From Ulota crispa (taxonomy: Eukaryota > Streptophyta > Bryopsida > Orthotrichales > Orthotrichaceae): DNA of 64,000 bases. The notes under the pieces were generated by a model. It did not search any database and was not told the origin of the DNA. It saw only the letters and a list, made by a program, of their open reading frames with translations. Made by a program: the position numbers and the translations under genes. Positions 12,870-24,367 of the stretch are shown piece after piece. How positions within the stretch are numbered: position 1 is the first letter of the stretch; each line of letters opens with the position of its first letter. The stretch lies in contig OY987250.1 of assembly GCA_963920765.1 (NCBI GenBank), forward strand, positions 11,462,409 to 11,526,408, written 5' to 3'.

Positions 12870-12947
<78 letters not shown>
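12870..12947. repeat. (TA)n microsatellite, 39 dinucleotides
   Basis: An uninterrupted 78-bp run of alternating T and A, downstream of the stop codon of AP2-like copy 1. It creates apparent Tyr-Ile coding frames on both strands that are not genes. Confidence 0.97.
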
Positions 12948-12948
<1 letters not shown>

Positions 12949-13042
12949 TGATCTACCCAACACAGTACTTCTACGAATGTCCAAAAATGCTCCTGCAAGT
13001 ATAATTCTCATCCTATACATACAATGTGTTGAATGACTATCC

Positions 13043-14544
13043 TCAACAGCTCTGCCGCTCAAGCAAAGCTAGCGCCATCTCGTCGTCGAAGTGCCTTGGA
13101 CTAGACGGCAGTGCATACATGGGAGCTGGTGGCGACCGAAGCACGGAGTCCAGCCACGAGAACTGCATCTCACAAGCGCTGGAGTCCCCAACCATTGGCA
13201 GAGCCGCCAGGCTACAGCCCTCCACTCCACCCCAGTCCTGCTCTGTGATCTGCTCTGTAATCTGCTCTGTGACCTGCAGGGAGGTGATCAGCCCATCCGG
13301 GATTGGCTGCTCGCTCGGCATCCCAGATGGAACCACGTGGCCCAAAGGGTCCAGCTGCATCCACTGTCCTGGTTGGGACACGGCGTCGTCGGCTTCGTCG
13401 TCACCACAGTCACGCACCGGCCACGAGATCTCGGAGAAGGAGGGAAATTGGGGTGAAGGGCAGATGCTGGACGCTATTGACTGTTGCGAAATTGGAGCGG
13501 GACGTGAATTGGAGGGAAGGGCTAAGAGTGGGTGATCGATAGCCACGGATGCCAGCCATTTGGCCTCTTCCTTCACGAATGTGAGCTTGGCGCTTCTGTC
13601 CAGTTCTGCACCCGCTGCTGGCCTGGTGGCAAGTAACTGAGGGGAAGAGTGCGGAAAGTTGAGAAGGTGTGGCCTGCCGTAGTGGTGGAAGGCTGCGTCT
13701 ACGGCGCGCGCAGCTTGTGCCTCGACCTTGAAGCTGCCGAAGTAGTGCTTGTTCGGGATCTTGGGTGGCTTCATCATGGCTTCCCACCTGCGTTGCTCGT
13801 GTCGGTAGCGGACCCCGTTAAACCTCTTTTCGTGGGGAGGGCGATCCCCTCGGGACTTGGCTCCGACGATCGGTGGATCAGAGACTTGCAGAAAGGGGTT
13901 GACTGCCGCTCGTCGTCGTTTGGCTGGGCGGGAAGTGGGGTGGGACTCCGACTCAAAAGATCCACCACATCCACTTGATATTGAAAAAACGCTATGCGAG
14001 AGCAGCGGGCTGTCCCGGCTCCATAATACCATGGTTTGGGGACAGTTTTGCGGAATAAAAGTACATCAGAACTATCAGGCAAGTTTTTGGTGTGTTTGCC
14101 TGACGTGATCGAATGAAAACACGAGGGTATAAATGCACCGGACCATCGAAAGGAGCAGCGATGGAAGGAGGGCAGGAGCCTTCCACGCATGTTTGCAGCG
14201 AAGGACGACGAATGGACGCTTGCAGCAAGCGTGGTCGCGGGTTCCATGCTATCACCTCCAGAACCGACTTGTGAGAGCAGTGGAATCGTGGCAGCCTGTT
14301 GTTTGAGATAGTGGAACACCTCCACATCGTCCTGAACATCATCTGGATCAGCTTCCCAATCCAGTGCCTCTTGCTTTGCTCTCCAGACGTCATAGTTGCC
14401 CAACTCGCGACCTACAAAAACTGTGGCGTATAGGCAGACTCTCTGCACTTGATATCGTCTCACGCCTCCTTCCTTTCGGTCTAGACTTTTCTGCAGCGCA
14501 GACATTTCTTTCGCCAGGTTCGTGGTGTTGATGGCGAGAGCCAT
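13043..14544 (-). CDS. AP2/ERF-like DNA-binding protein, copy 1 (frame interrupted or spliced)
   Basis: Paralogue of the gene at 28509-30011. The N-terminal half (ATG at 14544, MALAIN...) and the half carrying the AP2-like domain (FNGVRYR ... YFGSFKV ... ARAVDAAFHHY ... LLNFP) are in different frames. Against copy 2 there is a one-base difference near 13937, just before PAKRRRAAVNP. Either copy 1 is frameshifted, or an intron lies in the poorly conserved stretch (about 13940-14130) that separates two well-conserved parts; a C-rich acceptor-like site before AAACG is shared by both copies. The C-terminal part carries a short ITEQ repeat and ends ALLERQSC. The family role would be transcriptional regulation in the nucleus; targets are unknown. 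The G-rich minisatellite starts about 215 bp upstream of the ATG. Confidence 0.55.
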
Positions 14545-14760
14545 GGCGAGGAGAGCTAGAGATGGGAGGGAGGGCTAACACACTGCGGCAGCACTAGAAC
14601 CTGGGCAACCACGTAATCCGCAACGCCGCTGAAACTGAAACTGCAGAGTTCAGTGGCAGAGGAGAGGGTGGTCGAGCAATCGCTCATGTCGGAGGCGGGG
14701 CAGAAATTTAATGGCGTGACCGCATGAGACAACAGGGGAAGGCCTGTGATGTGGAGGCGG

Positions 14761-15479
14761 AGAGGGGTGGGACGTAGGGGGAGGGAGAGGGGTGGGACGT
14801 AGGGGGAGGGAGAGGGGTGGGACGTAGGGGGAGGGAGAGGGGTGGGACGTAGGGGGAGGGAGAGGGGTGGGACGTAGGGGGAGGGAGAGGGGTGGGACGT
14901 AGGGGGAGGGAGAGGGGTGGGACGTAGGGGGAGGGAGAGGGGTGGGACGTAGGGGGAGGGAGAGGGGTGGGACGTAGGGGGAGGGAGAGGGGTGGGACGT
15001 AGGGGGAGGGAGAGGGGTGGGACGTAGGGGGAGGGAGAGGGGTGGGACGTAGGGGGAGGGAGAGGGGTGGGACGTAGGGGGAGGGAGAGGGGTGGGACGT
15101 AGGGGGAGGGAGAGGGGTGGGACGTAGGGGGAGGGAGAGGGGTGGGACGTAGGGGGAGGGAGAGGGGTGGGACGTAGGGGGAGGGAGAGGGGTGGGACGT
15201 AGGGGGAGGGAGAGGGGTGGGACGTAGGGGGAGGGAGAGGGGTGGGACGTAGGGGGAGGGAGAGGGGTGGGACGTAGGGGGAGGGAGAGGGGTGGGACGT
15301 AGGGGGAGGGAGAGGGGTGGGACGTAGGGGGAGGGAGAGGGGTGGGACGTAGGGGGAGGGAGAGGGGTGGGACGTAGGGGGAGGGAGAGGGGTGGGACGT
15401 AGGGGGAGGGAGAGGGGTGGGACGTAGGGGGAGGGAGAGGGGTGGGACGTAGGGAGAGGGGTGGGACGCGGGGGTGGGG
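14761..15479. repeat. G-rich 25-bp minisatellite, 27 complete units
   Basis: A tandem array of a 25-bp unit (AGAGGGGTGGGACGTAGGGG plus GAGGG). Twenty-seven units appear identical; a truncated unit (15436) and a variant unit (15455) close the array. All G-rich sequence is on the plus strand, with several runs of three to five G per unit. The array sits immediately upstream of AP2-like copy 1, where promoter sequence would be expected. Confidence 0.97.
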
Positions 15480-16261
15480 ATTGGGGCCGGGGTGGAATTG
15501 GATGCCTTGGTTTATTGCAGATACGGCTTAGAGGGGTCAGGTGGAAATGTTCTTACTTTACCCTCCAGAAAATGTAATGGAGTTTAAATGTGGGGATTGT
15601 GAGGAAATTTTATATTCACATTTGGATTTAGGGTTGCTTTTCCCTAGGTGTCAAGGTCATGAAAGCTTGGGCCAAAATTTCAGCTCAAATGACCTCAAGA
15701 ACAACCCCAGGTGCCCACTACAATATGAGTATGACAGGGCTATTTGGGCAATACAATATGAGTATGACGGGGCTATTTGTCTTGTGAGTAAAGCACTTAT
15801 GGTATGGCCAAAGAATTGAAAACATAAGTGCAAAGTTTGAAAATTTTAGGACAAAAAGGATAAAGAGGGTGGGGATTGGAGTCGGGGTGGAATCGGATGC
15901 CTCGGTTTATTGCAGATACGGCGTAGAGGGGCCAGATGGAAATGTTCTTACTTCGCCCTCCAGAAAATGTAATGGAGTTCAAATGTGGGGATTGTGTGGA
16001 AATTTTATATTCACATTTGGATTTAGGGTCACTTTTCCCTAGGTGTTAAGGTCATGAAAGCTTGGACCAAAATTTCAGCTCAAATGACTTCAAAAACAAC
16101 CCCAAGTGCCCACTACAATATGAGTATGACAGGGCTATTTGGGCAATACAATATGAGTATGACAGGGCTATTTGTCTTGTGAGTAAAGCACTTATGGTAT
16201 GGCCAAAGAATTGAAAACATAGGTGCAAAGTTTGAAAATTTCAGGACAAAAAGGATAAAGA
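15472..16261. repeat. 395-bp direct tandem duplication
   Basis: Two adjacent copies, 15472-15866 and 15867-16261, match over their whole length with scattered substitutions. Each contains an inner pair of an ACAATATGAGTATGAC motif. The left copy overlaps the end of the G-rich minisatellite. No gene is visible; short open frames across it are broken in the second copy. Confidence 0.9.
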
Positions 16262-16854
16262 AAAAAAAAGATCAAGGAGAGCTATCCATACTTTTATTCC
16301 ATCCTAAGATGTTGAACATCTCAAAAGAAAGGTCTTTATTCAATTAATCATGCTTTTATAAAATTTGACAATGGTCCAAGGGTCAAGAATTGGACTCACA
16401 TTTTTGGAAAACCCTATTTTTGAGGTTGGGACCATGTCAAACCTTGTCTCTTAGAAATTAAAATGCTTTTTTTGAAAAATTAACTTTGACTCACACTATA
16501 AAGGCCTTAATACCATTTTTAGAACATAAACCAATTATATATCAATATCAAGGGTGTCAAAGGCAAGAAAGCAGCTTCAACTTGTAGTGTAAAGCGGCCT
16601 TTAGAGACCCTGCATTAGCATACACACCCTTACACGTAACCTAGAGCTCTCAAAAGCATGTGTCCAGGGTGCATCCACAATCGAGGGCTCTCTCAAAGCT
16701 CAAATGCCCCACCCTTGCCTTTGAGTACGTACTAGCAAACTTTGAGTCGCGTGATTAGCTATTTTTGCACTTGACCATATAAAATTGCACTTATGATTGT
16801 ACAAGCAAAATGTACTTCATCTCCAACAAGGGGGTTCAATTGCCAAAGTTTGCC

Positions 16855-17396
16855 CCGCAAGTGGAGATTTAATTTTTTTTTCCACTTTTTTATTTGAAAT
16901 TTTAATTAATTATTAATTAATTATCATTTAAATAATTAGTTATAATTAATTAATTAACTAATTTATAAATTTCCCCTCACTGCCTTCACATCCCACAAAG
17001 CTGCACGGGGTTTAGAGGAAGGGGGGAGGGAAACAACTGAGGGCCTAGGGGTCAAAAAATGGAGCTTATATAGTTTTTTTTTTATTATTACAAATTTTTT
17101 GGTTCTGCCACGTGTCCTTGTATGGGCAGGTCTGCCCATACAAAGACACGCGGCAGAACCAAAAAATTTGTAATAATATTAAAAAAACTATATAAGCTCC
17201 ATTTTTTGACCCCTAGGCCCTCATTTGTTTCCCTCCTTCCTCCCTCTAAACCCCGCGCAACTCCGTGGGGTTTGAGGGTGAGGGGAAAATTATAAAATAA
17301 AATAATAATTGATTAAAAATTTAATTAAAATTTTAAAAAATTAAAATTAAAATTTTTTAAGAAGAGTTAAAAAAAAAAATCCCCCACGTGTGGACC
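16855..17396. mobile_element. Large palindromic (foldback) element, about 540 bp
   Basis: The two halves are reverse complements around a centre near 17131 (GTATGGGCAG-GT-CTGCCCATAC). The inner arms of about 100 bases are nearly perfect. The outer arms include AT-rich stretches (TTAATTAATT on the left, AAATTTAATTAAAATT on the right). No coding capacity. Left and right edges (near AAGTGGAGATTT and AATCCCCCAC) are approximate. It is probably a non-autonomous foldback transposon; folded RNA from it would make a long hairpin. Confidence 0.8.
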
Positions 17397-17575
17397 TTTT
17401 CTAGGTCTGCTTGAACACTTTAGTAATAGTTGGGTGCACGAAGATTGCACTTGACCAAGTGCAAAAAATTGGTAATTGCACGTAGTAACCCCTAAGAGGC
17501 ATTTGGATGGGCCAGTGGGGACTTGTCACAAACAATGCAAGTATGTAGGCTAGTATTGGCGCATACCGTGTAGCT

Positions 17576-18138
17576 ATGGATGCTGAGGGATATGCATCAC
17601 CACTCTCACAAGAGGATGCACATGCAAGAGTTTAGGAAATGGCCTTATTGGCTTCTGCAAATGTTGAGACTAGATGGTCTATGCGGAAGCGCAATGTCGC
17701 AGACGGTGAGTGTGAAAGAGGAGGAGGCCCTGCAAAACTACTGCATGGCAATGCAATCCAGTCTTTCACAATTTCCATTGACAAGATGGAAGGTACGTAT
17801 GAAGCTCGTGATGTTTCTAGAAAGGTGCTTGAGAATTTCAACCACAGCATCCCCCCCTCAACATTGTGGATGACAAGGCCATGCTAAGCTCTTGCTTGGA
17901 TCCATACGCATGTCCGGGCAGCATCGGATTGGCAATTGCATTGATTTTGACAATTATACATGACAAAATTGACATGGAGCTCATACAAATTGCAAATGAG
18001 GCGGCCGCAGAGGTTGAGGAGCAAGAGGCAGTTGAAGAGAAGGAGGCTAATTCTTGCAAGTCTTCTCAGACAACTCAGATAGTTGCAAATCTTGTTGTTG
18101 CAAATGGAGTTGACATCACTAGTGGTGCTGCAAGTTAG
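17576..18138 (+). pseudogene. Transposon-associated ORF, broken (unknown protein)
   Basis: An ATG at 17576 opens a frame that runs past one TAG (17633-17635) to a run of seven C (about 17850), where it shifts by one base. It then continues in a second frame through an acidic, Glu-rich tail (AAAEVEEQEAVEEKEAN) to a TAG at 18136. Joined, it would give about 185 residues. The TAG is a one-base C-to-T change from CAG, the same type of lesion as in the convergent gene at 19006-22294, so the two probably belong to one decayed element. I recognise no domain. Confidence 0.45.
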
Positions 18139-19005
18139 AATGTTGCACAAAATATAGTATTGTAGTCCTACAACTTTGGCTTATACCCTAGTACATCTTT
18201 TTTCCACCATAGTTATACACCTTGGCTACAATTTTGAACGATGATTGCCAAGAATTTATGAAGTTAGCTTTTTGAATGAAGTCAAGTATTACTATTCACA
18301 TGCTTCTCCTAAAATGCTAAACTCCACTACTACCTAGGTTTGTTATGATTGTGTAAGCAAGGTTATGTAATCATCAAGCAAAGAATTCTACAATGGATAC
18401 TTCAATAGTTGACAAACTGATTTGGAAATATCTGTATTGGAACTAAGCAAATGATAGCTATCACTGGTAAATCACACACGTTACAATTACTCAAAGTCAA
18501 ATACACATGGTTGGTAAAGTTGTAGCAAAGGCAAATGTATTATCCATGAATGTACTTGTCATACATCTCCATACTATGCTTATGCAGAGAGCATTCTGAT
18601 ATTGCAAAAAGGGTGCTCTTATTATAATGACTAGCGTAAGCAGTCACTCAAAAGCACACACATACAAACTACACTATTTATTGAGCACTATAGCCAATTT
18701 AAAAATGCTCCACTGACCTTTGCTGCTTCATCTTCTAATTGAGAGAGATTGCCTTGTTTAAACCGCGCATAGGATGATTCTTTACTTGTGGATGTCTGTC
18801 ATCTAGGGTGGATATCATTGATCATCCAGTAATATGTACCATACTTAGATTTGCAACTTTGAATACACAAAATTTATGTTATGATCTTTATGTATGCCAG
18901 TATACATACAAAATTGATTTCATGATGATTTGACTCTTATTTTGGCACTTTTGTAATTTCAGCACTTTTTACAAATCACATTTGTATATTGAATGTATAG
19001 CAGGA
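18139..19005. other. Spacer between two convergent transposon-like genes
   Basis: AT-rich, with stop codons in all frames. The 3' ends of both neighbouring frames face into it. No feature seen. Confidence 0.6.
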
Positions 19006-22000
19006 CTATGTAATATCCGTAACATACTCTACAACATACACTGTCTCTTCACTATCTTCTGTACTGCTAGATACATATGTGGTGGTTGTAGTAGGACCGG
19101 TCTCCTGAGAAACCTGTGATGCAGCTTGATTTTGCACTATATGAACGTTCTCTTGGTCAGGTAACTCAGGTTCTCTAAGCACCCACCTCCGTCCTTGACA
19201 CACGCATCCCTCATGCCATTGACTAAGCCTTGCTGCAGCATTAGAAGTGCTCCACACCAAACATTGACGTTGCACCAATTCCACTGATTGCGTTGCATCC
19301 GCACTTCCAGTCGCACTTGCTGCTGCTTGTTGTGCAATCTTCCTACCATATCTATGCTGTATGTTCCTATACCAGTGTTGATATTGTTGCACTACAATAC
19401 TGGTTCGGTCTTTGCTGCCTCCATGCTGTGTATGTGCTTGACTTGCTGCTTTTGCAGCATGATGTGATTTTTCCATCCCTTGGTAGCTCTAGACTAACAA
19501 GCTACCATATTTTTCAACAAACCATGCTCCATGCCTTACTATTACGTGCTGCAAAAGCAATTCAAAAGTCAATTTACACTAACAAGGTGAATTGCAACCT
19601 TGCCTTAGCAAAAAATGACCAAGAGCTTGAGGTGATTTTCAATACAAATAAATTACAATGTTCACATTGAACTTACCATGTAGTGTGTAACATGATTTTC
19701 TCCAAATGCTTTCAAAAAAGCTTTTCCAAATTGATCCACCTTAGCCTTGCAAGCTTGTTGTTGCTGCTCTATCAACACAAGCCCAGTGAGGTAGGGTTGC
19801 AGTTCTTCTAAAGCTTCCCGTACATAAAAGCAATTTCTTTGTACTTGCCCATTCTCTAGGTTATTGCTTTTGGACATTACCACATCTTTCCGTGCTTTGT
19901 CTTAGTTTGACCAAGAACTAGGCTGGAATAACCTGCTTGCCACTACTCCACTCAAGCTTGGCTTCATCACCACGTTACTTGATTTTCCAGACAATTTCTC
20001 ATCCTTCTTTAGTTGACAATTTCCTCCTTCCACTCCAATAGCAGACAAAGACTTTTCCATAGACTCAATTGCTAAGGCCCTCCTCTGTTGATTTGGCATG
20101 TTCCATACAAAAATGAAATGGAGATGAAGTAACTTCTCTATCATGCAAACCTACGCGTGTAAAGTACACATATGTGTTCTAGACAAAGGAATTGGCAACA
20201 CCATTTTCCAGCGAGGGTAAGTAGCAACATCACACGGTTCTCATTCAATTCCTTTGGCAAATAGTCCCCCTTGCCACTTGCCTTTTTCACAATTTGCATG
20301 CTCACGTTGGGCATTGGAAGCAGTGGCACACTTCCTTGATTGTTCTCTTACTTGTTTGCAATATATGCAATTCATCTTGCTAGAAGGGCCATGCTGAAGC
20401 CCGTGCCTGCATTTGATGGTTTTCATGTTTGCATTCATGTGCCATTCCACTCTAAATCCTCCAACACCATTGACAAGGAGTTCTTGACCATTGCTTTGGG
20501 CTGCTATTACCTCTGGAAATTTGGTTTTTTTAAAAACCTAGTCAAGCTCATTGTATGACTCTTTACCAACCTGGAAACATGCAATTGGCCATATCTCTTG
20601 CTTTGATTGCACTAAGAAATATTTGTCATCATTCTTTTGAATCTCAAGATCTAATGCACGATTCATCAGTGTCAAACTCACAAGCTCATATTTCTTGCCT
20701 TGCTGTACTTCAGCTTCATCCAACTCAAGCACAAAGATTAGCGGTCCACCGTTGCACTCTGCGGCCACATGATGTAATTAGACAGTATAACAATCGATAT
20801 TATTGGCAAATCAATCGGAATTTGGATGCAACTTTAGGACAGAACTTGACGTAAATACAATCAAAATTCTAACTAAGATGAAATTAAAAAATTGTAAGTA
20901 ATAAGGATGGAGCCATTGTTACCTTCCATAGTGATGTTGTAAAGTAGAACCATTGATCGTTGAACAACTTCAAGATCCACAAACAGCTTGTTCTTGCTAT
21001 GAAAGATCACCTCTTTTTTTGCTGTTATCTCCTTTTTACCTTGACAAATTGCTGGAATCACTTGTCTACCCTCAATATGGTAGTACTCACCAAAAAATTG
21101 AGGCAACTCAACATTCATGTCTTGTTGCAAGCTAGCTAGTCGATGTGGAGCCGGCAAAATGCTTGAAATCATGCCAGGAGCAATCAATCCAATTCGATTC
21201 TTCAATGTTTGATAGATTGCTGTGTACTCTTGATGAGTCACCCTTGCTCCATTGCACGCATCCAACATTGTATCAGCTCCCACAATGTTGCTAATCTTTT
21301 GGAGCACCTTCTTCGCTACGTTCCCACTTGCTTGACTCATTCTAGGTTGGTCAATAAGTGCATTGGCTTCACCTACAGATAAAATACTAGCAACTGCAGC
21401 AGCAATTGCACTTTGGGCACTGGAATCTCCCATCAACCGTTTCCTTGATCCGCTAAGTCTGTTACACCTTTGCACAATCTCCACAATGGATGGTTGCAAC
21501 TATGCTCTTATCATGGTCCTTCAACGCTTAGCATGACCCGACCCACTAGCAAGCTCATGTACACTCTTTGTTCTCCCTCAAACTCGCTGCCAATAGCTTG
21601 AAGGGGTCTTCACCATCAACTTGCATTTGGTTTCCAGTCTTCCATAATTTGCTTGGCACTTCTGTAATTTTTCTTCCAACACCCATACCTCCTCTTGATA
21701 TTGTAAGTCTTTTGATGCCATACCACTTTCTGTACAAGATAACAACACCTTCAACTCTAAGCATGTGCTTTCTAGAGCTCTCACATCACTTTGTAGCTAT
21801 TGGCGCTCTTCTACATGACATCTTGCAGCGATCGATGCAGTCCAAACTTCTTTGTGGAGCTAATGACATTGACTTTGCAGCTGCTATATTTCATTCTCAT
21901 AAGCTATCACTTTTTCTTCTAACAAGAAGACACTACTCTACAACAATTCAACAATTGGCCTCCATTGCATACTAGAATCATTGTCAGCTAGTGCACACTT

Positions 22001-22294
22001 CAAGAGCTTTGTATAGCCCAACATCCCGCTCTCACCATGGCACAAAAACTCTAAATATTGCTTGGTAGTTTTGAACTGCGGGTTGGAATTGGTGGCAGGA
22101 TTGACTGGATACAAGTTGCCATCAACCCACAAATCAATGTGTGTTTGGCCTTCTGCTCTTTGTGCAACAAAACTTGAATGACTAGCTTGATCTTTCATAA
22201 TCTTCCCCTTCTGAATGACAAGAGCATACTTCTTATCCATCTGAATTTGAGCTGCATATCTACCTACCAAATTAGTCACATCTCTCAAAGCCAT
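19006..22294 (-). pseudogene. Three-exon transposon-like protein gene disabled by 12 in-frame stops
   Basis: Exons 22294..20923, 20758..19677 and 19548..19006 join with perfect phase (1, then 0) through donors AAG|GTAACA and ATG|GTAAGT and acceptors CCGCAG and TTTGCAG, giving 999 codons. Within them are eight TAG, three TGA and one TAA, but no frameshift. Each stop is one C-to-T change from CAG, CGA or CAA. The product would contain a coiled coil rich in Gln, Glu and Leu (about residues 115-240), a basic region (SGSRKR), a segment with a conserved-looking GVGGFRVEWHMNANMKTIKC followed by CIYC (possible zinc-binding cysteines), and a Thr/Glu-rich acidic C terminus. From memory the cysteine region resembles unclassified DDE-type transposase-like proteins with a CxxC motif; I am not sure of the superfamily. 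Confidence 0.65.
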
Positions 22295-22443
22295 GCTGAA
22301 GCACCTTGAACCTAGTTTTGCAATTTCATGTGACCAACTGACGCCTTAATCTCCATAATGGTCTAAAGTCCACGCCAGCAAGGAAGATATTGAACACTAC
22401 ACGCTGTCTCGCCAAAAGCCCTCAAGGTGGCAACTCCATGCAA

Positions 22444-22547
22444 CTTTGGCGCCATTCTCTCTACCCCAATAAATGAATAAAATACTAAGTACTTCCTTTG
22501 GCGCCATTCTCTTGACCCCAACAAATGCATAAAATATTAAGTACCTC
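22444..22547. repeat. 52-bp tandem duplication
   Basis: Two adjacent 52-bp units starting CTTTGGCGCCATTCTCT (22444 and 22496) differ at a few positions. They lie about 150 bp outside the start of the transposon-like gene, perhaps in its terminal region. Confidence 0.85.
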
Positions 22548-23220
22548 CTTCTTAGAGCATCATTCTGCATACAAGCCTCTTGTCCTCTTTTGGAAGCATT
22601 CAGCACGGTTGAGAGACACATCAACCTAGTTCTAGAAGCACTCAGCACAACTACTGACACGTCAACCCACTAGCAAAAGAAAACGTACTGTAAAACCTTA
22701 TTAATAACGGCCAATTTTTTCACTGCCCACAATTTCCAAGCCTTGCTGGCCGCATGCCCTCATAAAGAAGTCAACCTCTGATACTGCTCGTGGGCCTCTT
22801 AGAGGGCCCTTTTAAGACCCCAAATAGTTTCTAATGCATAAAATTACAAGGAGTGATCTTCCCAAGGAAGGGTGCAGATTCTCTTATTCTAGAATCATCA
22901 AAGAAGAAATAGCTAAAGATTTCTTTTTTAAAGGACTATTTATCACTTCTATCTATTATTGTAAAGAAGCTTAGCTTTTCCACTTTGACCCCACTTTGAC
23001 GTATGTGTAATTAATCATGCACTTTACCAAAAGCCAATATCTTTGGGTTTTGTGGATACATAAATTTGTAAAAAAGCTTTGTAATGGTCACTCAACAATG
23101 AAACAAAGCTCATAAAATGTGCTTTTTGTAAGCAAAGTTTCTTTTTCTGTTGATTTGGGGCAAAATTGAACCAAATTTTTTGATTGGTACCAAGCCTATA
23201 GGAAAAAAAAAACACAATTA

Positions 23221-24367
23221 CTTGGATGAAATTGCCAAAAAAGCTTCAAACTTTTAAAATAACTTGAATGAAATTGCCAAATTGTGGATGAAAACCAAAT
23301 TATAGACATGTAATATGTGCTAATATGATATTTTCTATCCAGTATGTGAATGAATGTTGAAATATGGAGCACCAACTATAACATTTTAAATTGCCACTTT
23401 GGCACTTCTTAAAAAATGAAAAAAAAAAAATGAATCGTAAGGTGTCCATGCATACAAAAGTTGTCATGTTCTCACAAAGGTTTGTAAGGATGAGAGGCAA
23501 CATGATTATTGCTCCCCTTTGTTGAAATATTTGTCAATTCACTTCTTTCATCTTTTGTGTTGTACCACATTTTTTGCACGCTCCACATGGCTGCATTCAC
23601 AATTTTCTAAAACACCCAAAATTGTGTCTACAATACTTGTAAAACATTTGAACTTGTTCATATAGGTTTTCAAATCCAATGGTTGCAGATTGGCTCAACA
23701 ATAAGCCAACTTTCTTCATATCTATTGTCCTTCATGTTTTTTGTTCTTTTGTCTCAAATATTCTTGACATTTTGAAGTTTTGAACTAAGAAATGCACTTT
23801 CAATACTTCACTCAATTGCCCTTGCAAATACTCTTAATAAAAGCACATACACGTTCTCCTGAAGAATTCTAAAGCTTTCCAAGTGCAATGTCCTTGCAAG
23901 GTCTTTTGATGCAAAGTCCATTTAGCATGCATTTACTCATGTTAATCCTTTTAGTAATAAACCCATAATGCTTGTCCACATCCATTGTAGAGAATATGTA
24001 AACGTGAGATTCCAATTCAAATCCAATCACATGTAATGTGTACATAAAGTGTCTTTCCAAGTAGAAGAACCTTACTTGCCACCAGGGCTTTTTTTTGGCT
24101 TTCAGGTGCCAAATTGCTCCCAAAAAAAACATCTTGCTATAAGATGTAAAAGAGAATGCCAAAAAACTTGGATGAAATTGCCACAAGGCTTCAAATTTAG
24201 AAGAAATTCTACATGAAATTGTCAAATTATGGATGAAAACCAAATTATAGATATGTAATATGTACTAATGTGATATTTTCTATCCAATATGTGGATGACT
24301 GTTGAAATTTGGAGCACCACTATAACATTTTAAATTGCCACTTTCACATTTCTTGAAAAATGAAAAA
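23221..24367. repeat. Pair of direct repeats of about 200 bp
   Basis: The segment 23221-23425 recurs at 24167-24367 in the same orientation at roughly 85 percent identity. Shared blocks include GGATGAAAACCAAATTATAG and ATAACATTTTAAATTGCCAC. The roughly 740 bp between has no recognisable gene. This is too short for a complete LTR element; a dispersed repeat or old local duplication is likelier. Confidence 0.75.

Noticed and set aside
12660..13062. Open frames rich in Tyr and Ile on the minus strand
   Set aside because: They are translations of the (TA)n microsatellite.
13026..13542. Plus-strand frames of 79-169 residues
   Set aside because: Antisense to the AP2-like copy 1 coding sequence, whose minus-strand frame is conserved in copy 2.
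14761..15479. CRISPR array
   Set aside because: Units are back-to-back 25-mers with no spacers, and the genome is a plant nuclear genome.
19006..22294. Reassignment of TAG (and TAA) to glutamine, as in some ulvophyte algae
   Set aside because: Neighbouring host genes end properly in TAG (PhyH, PBF1), TGA (SNF2 gene) and TAA (AsmA-like gene), and three of the internal stops are TGA, which would need a second reassignment.
23221..24367. LTR retrotransposon
   Set aside because: The repeats are only about 200 bp with about 740 bp between and no retroelement sequence.
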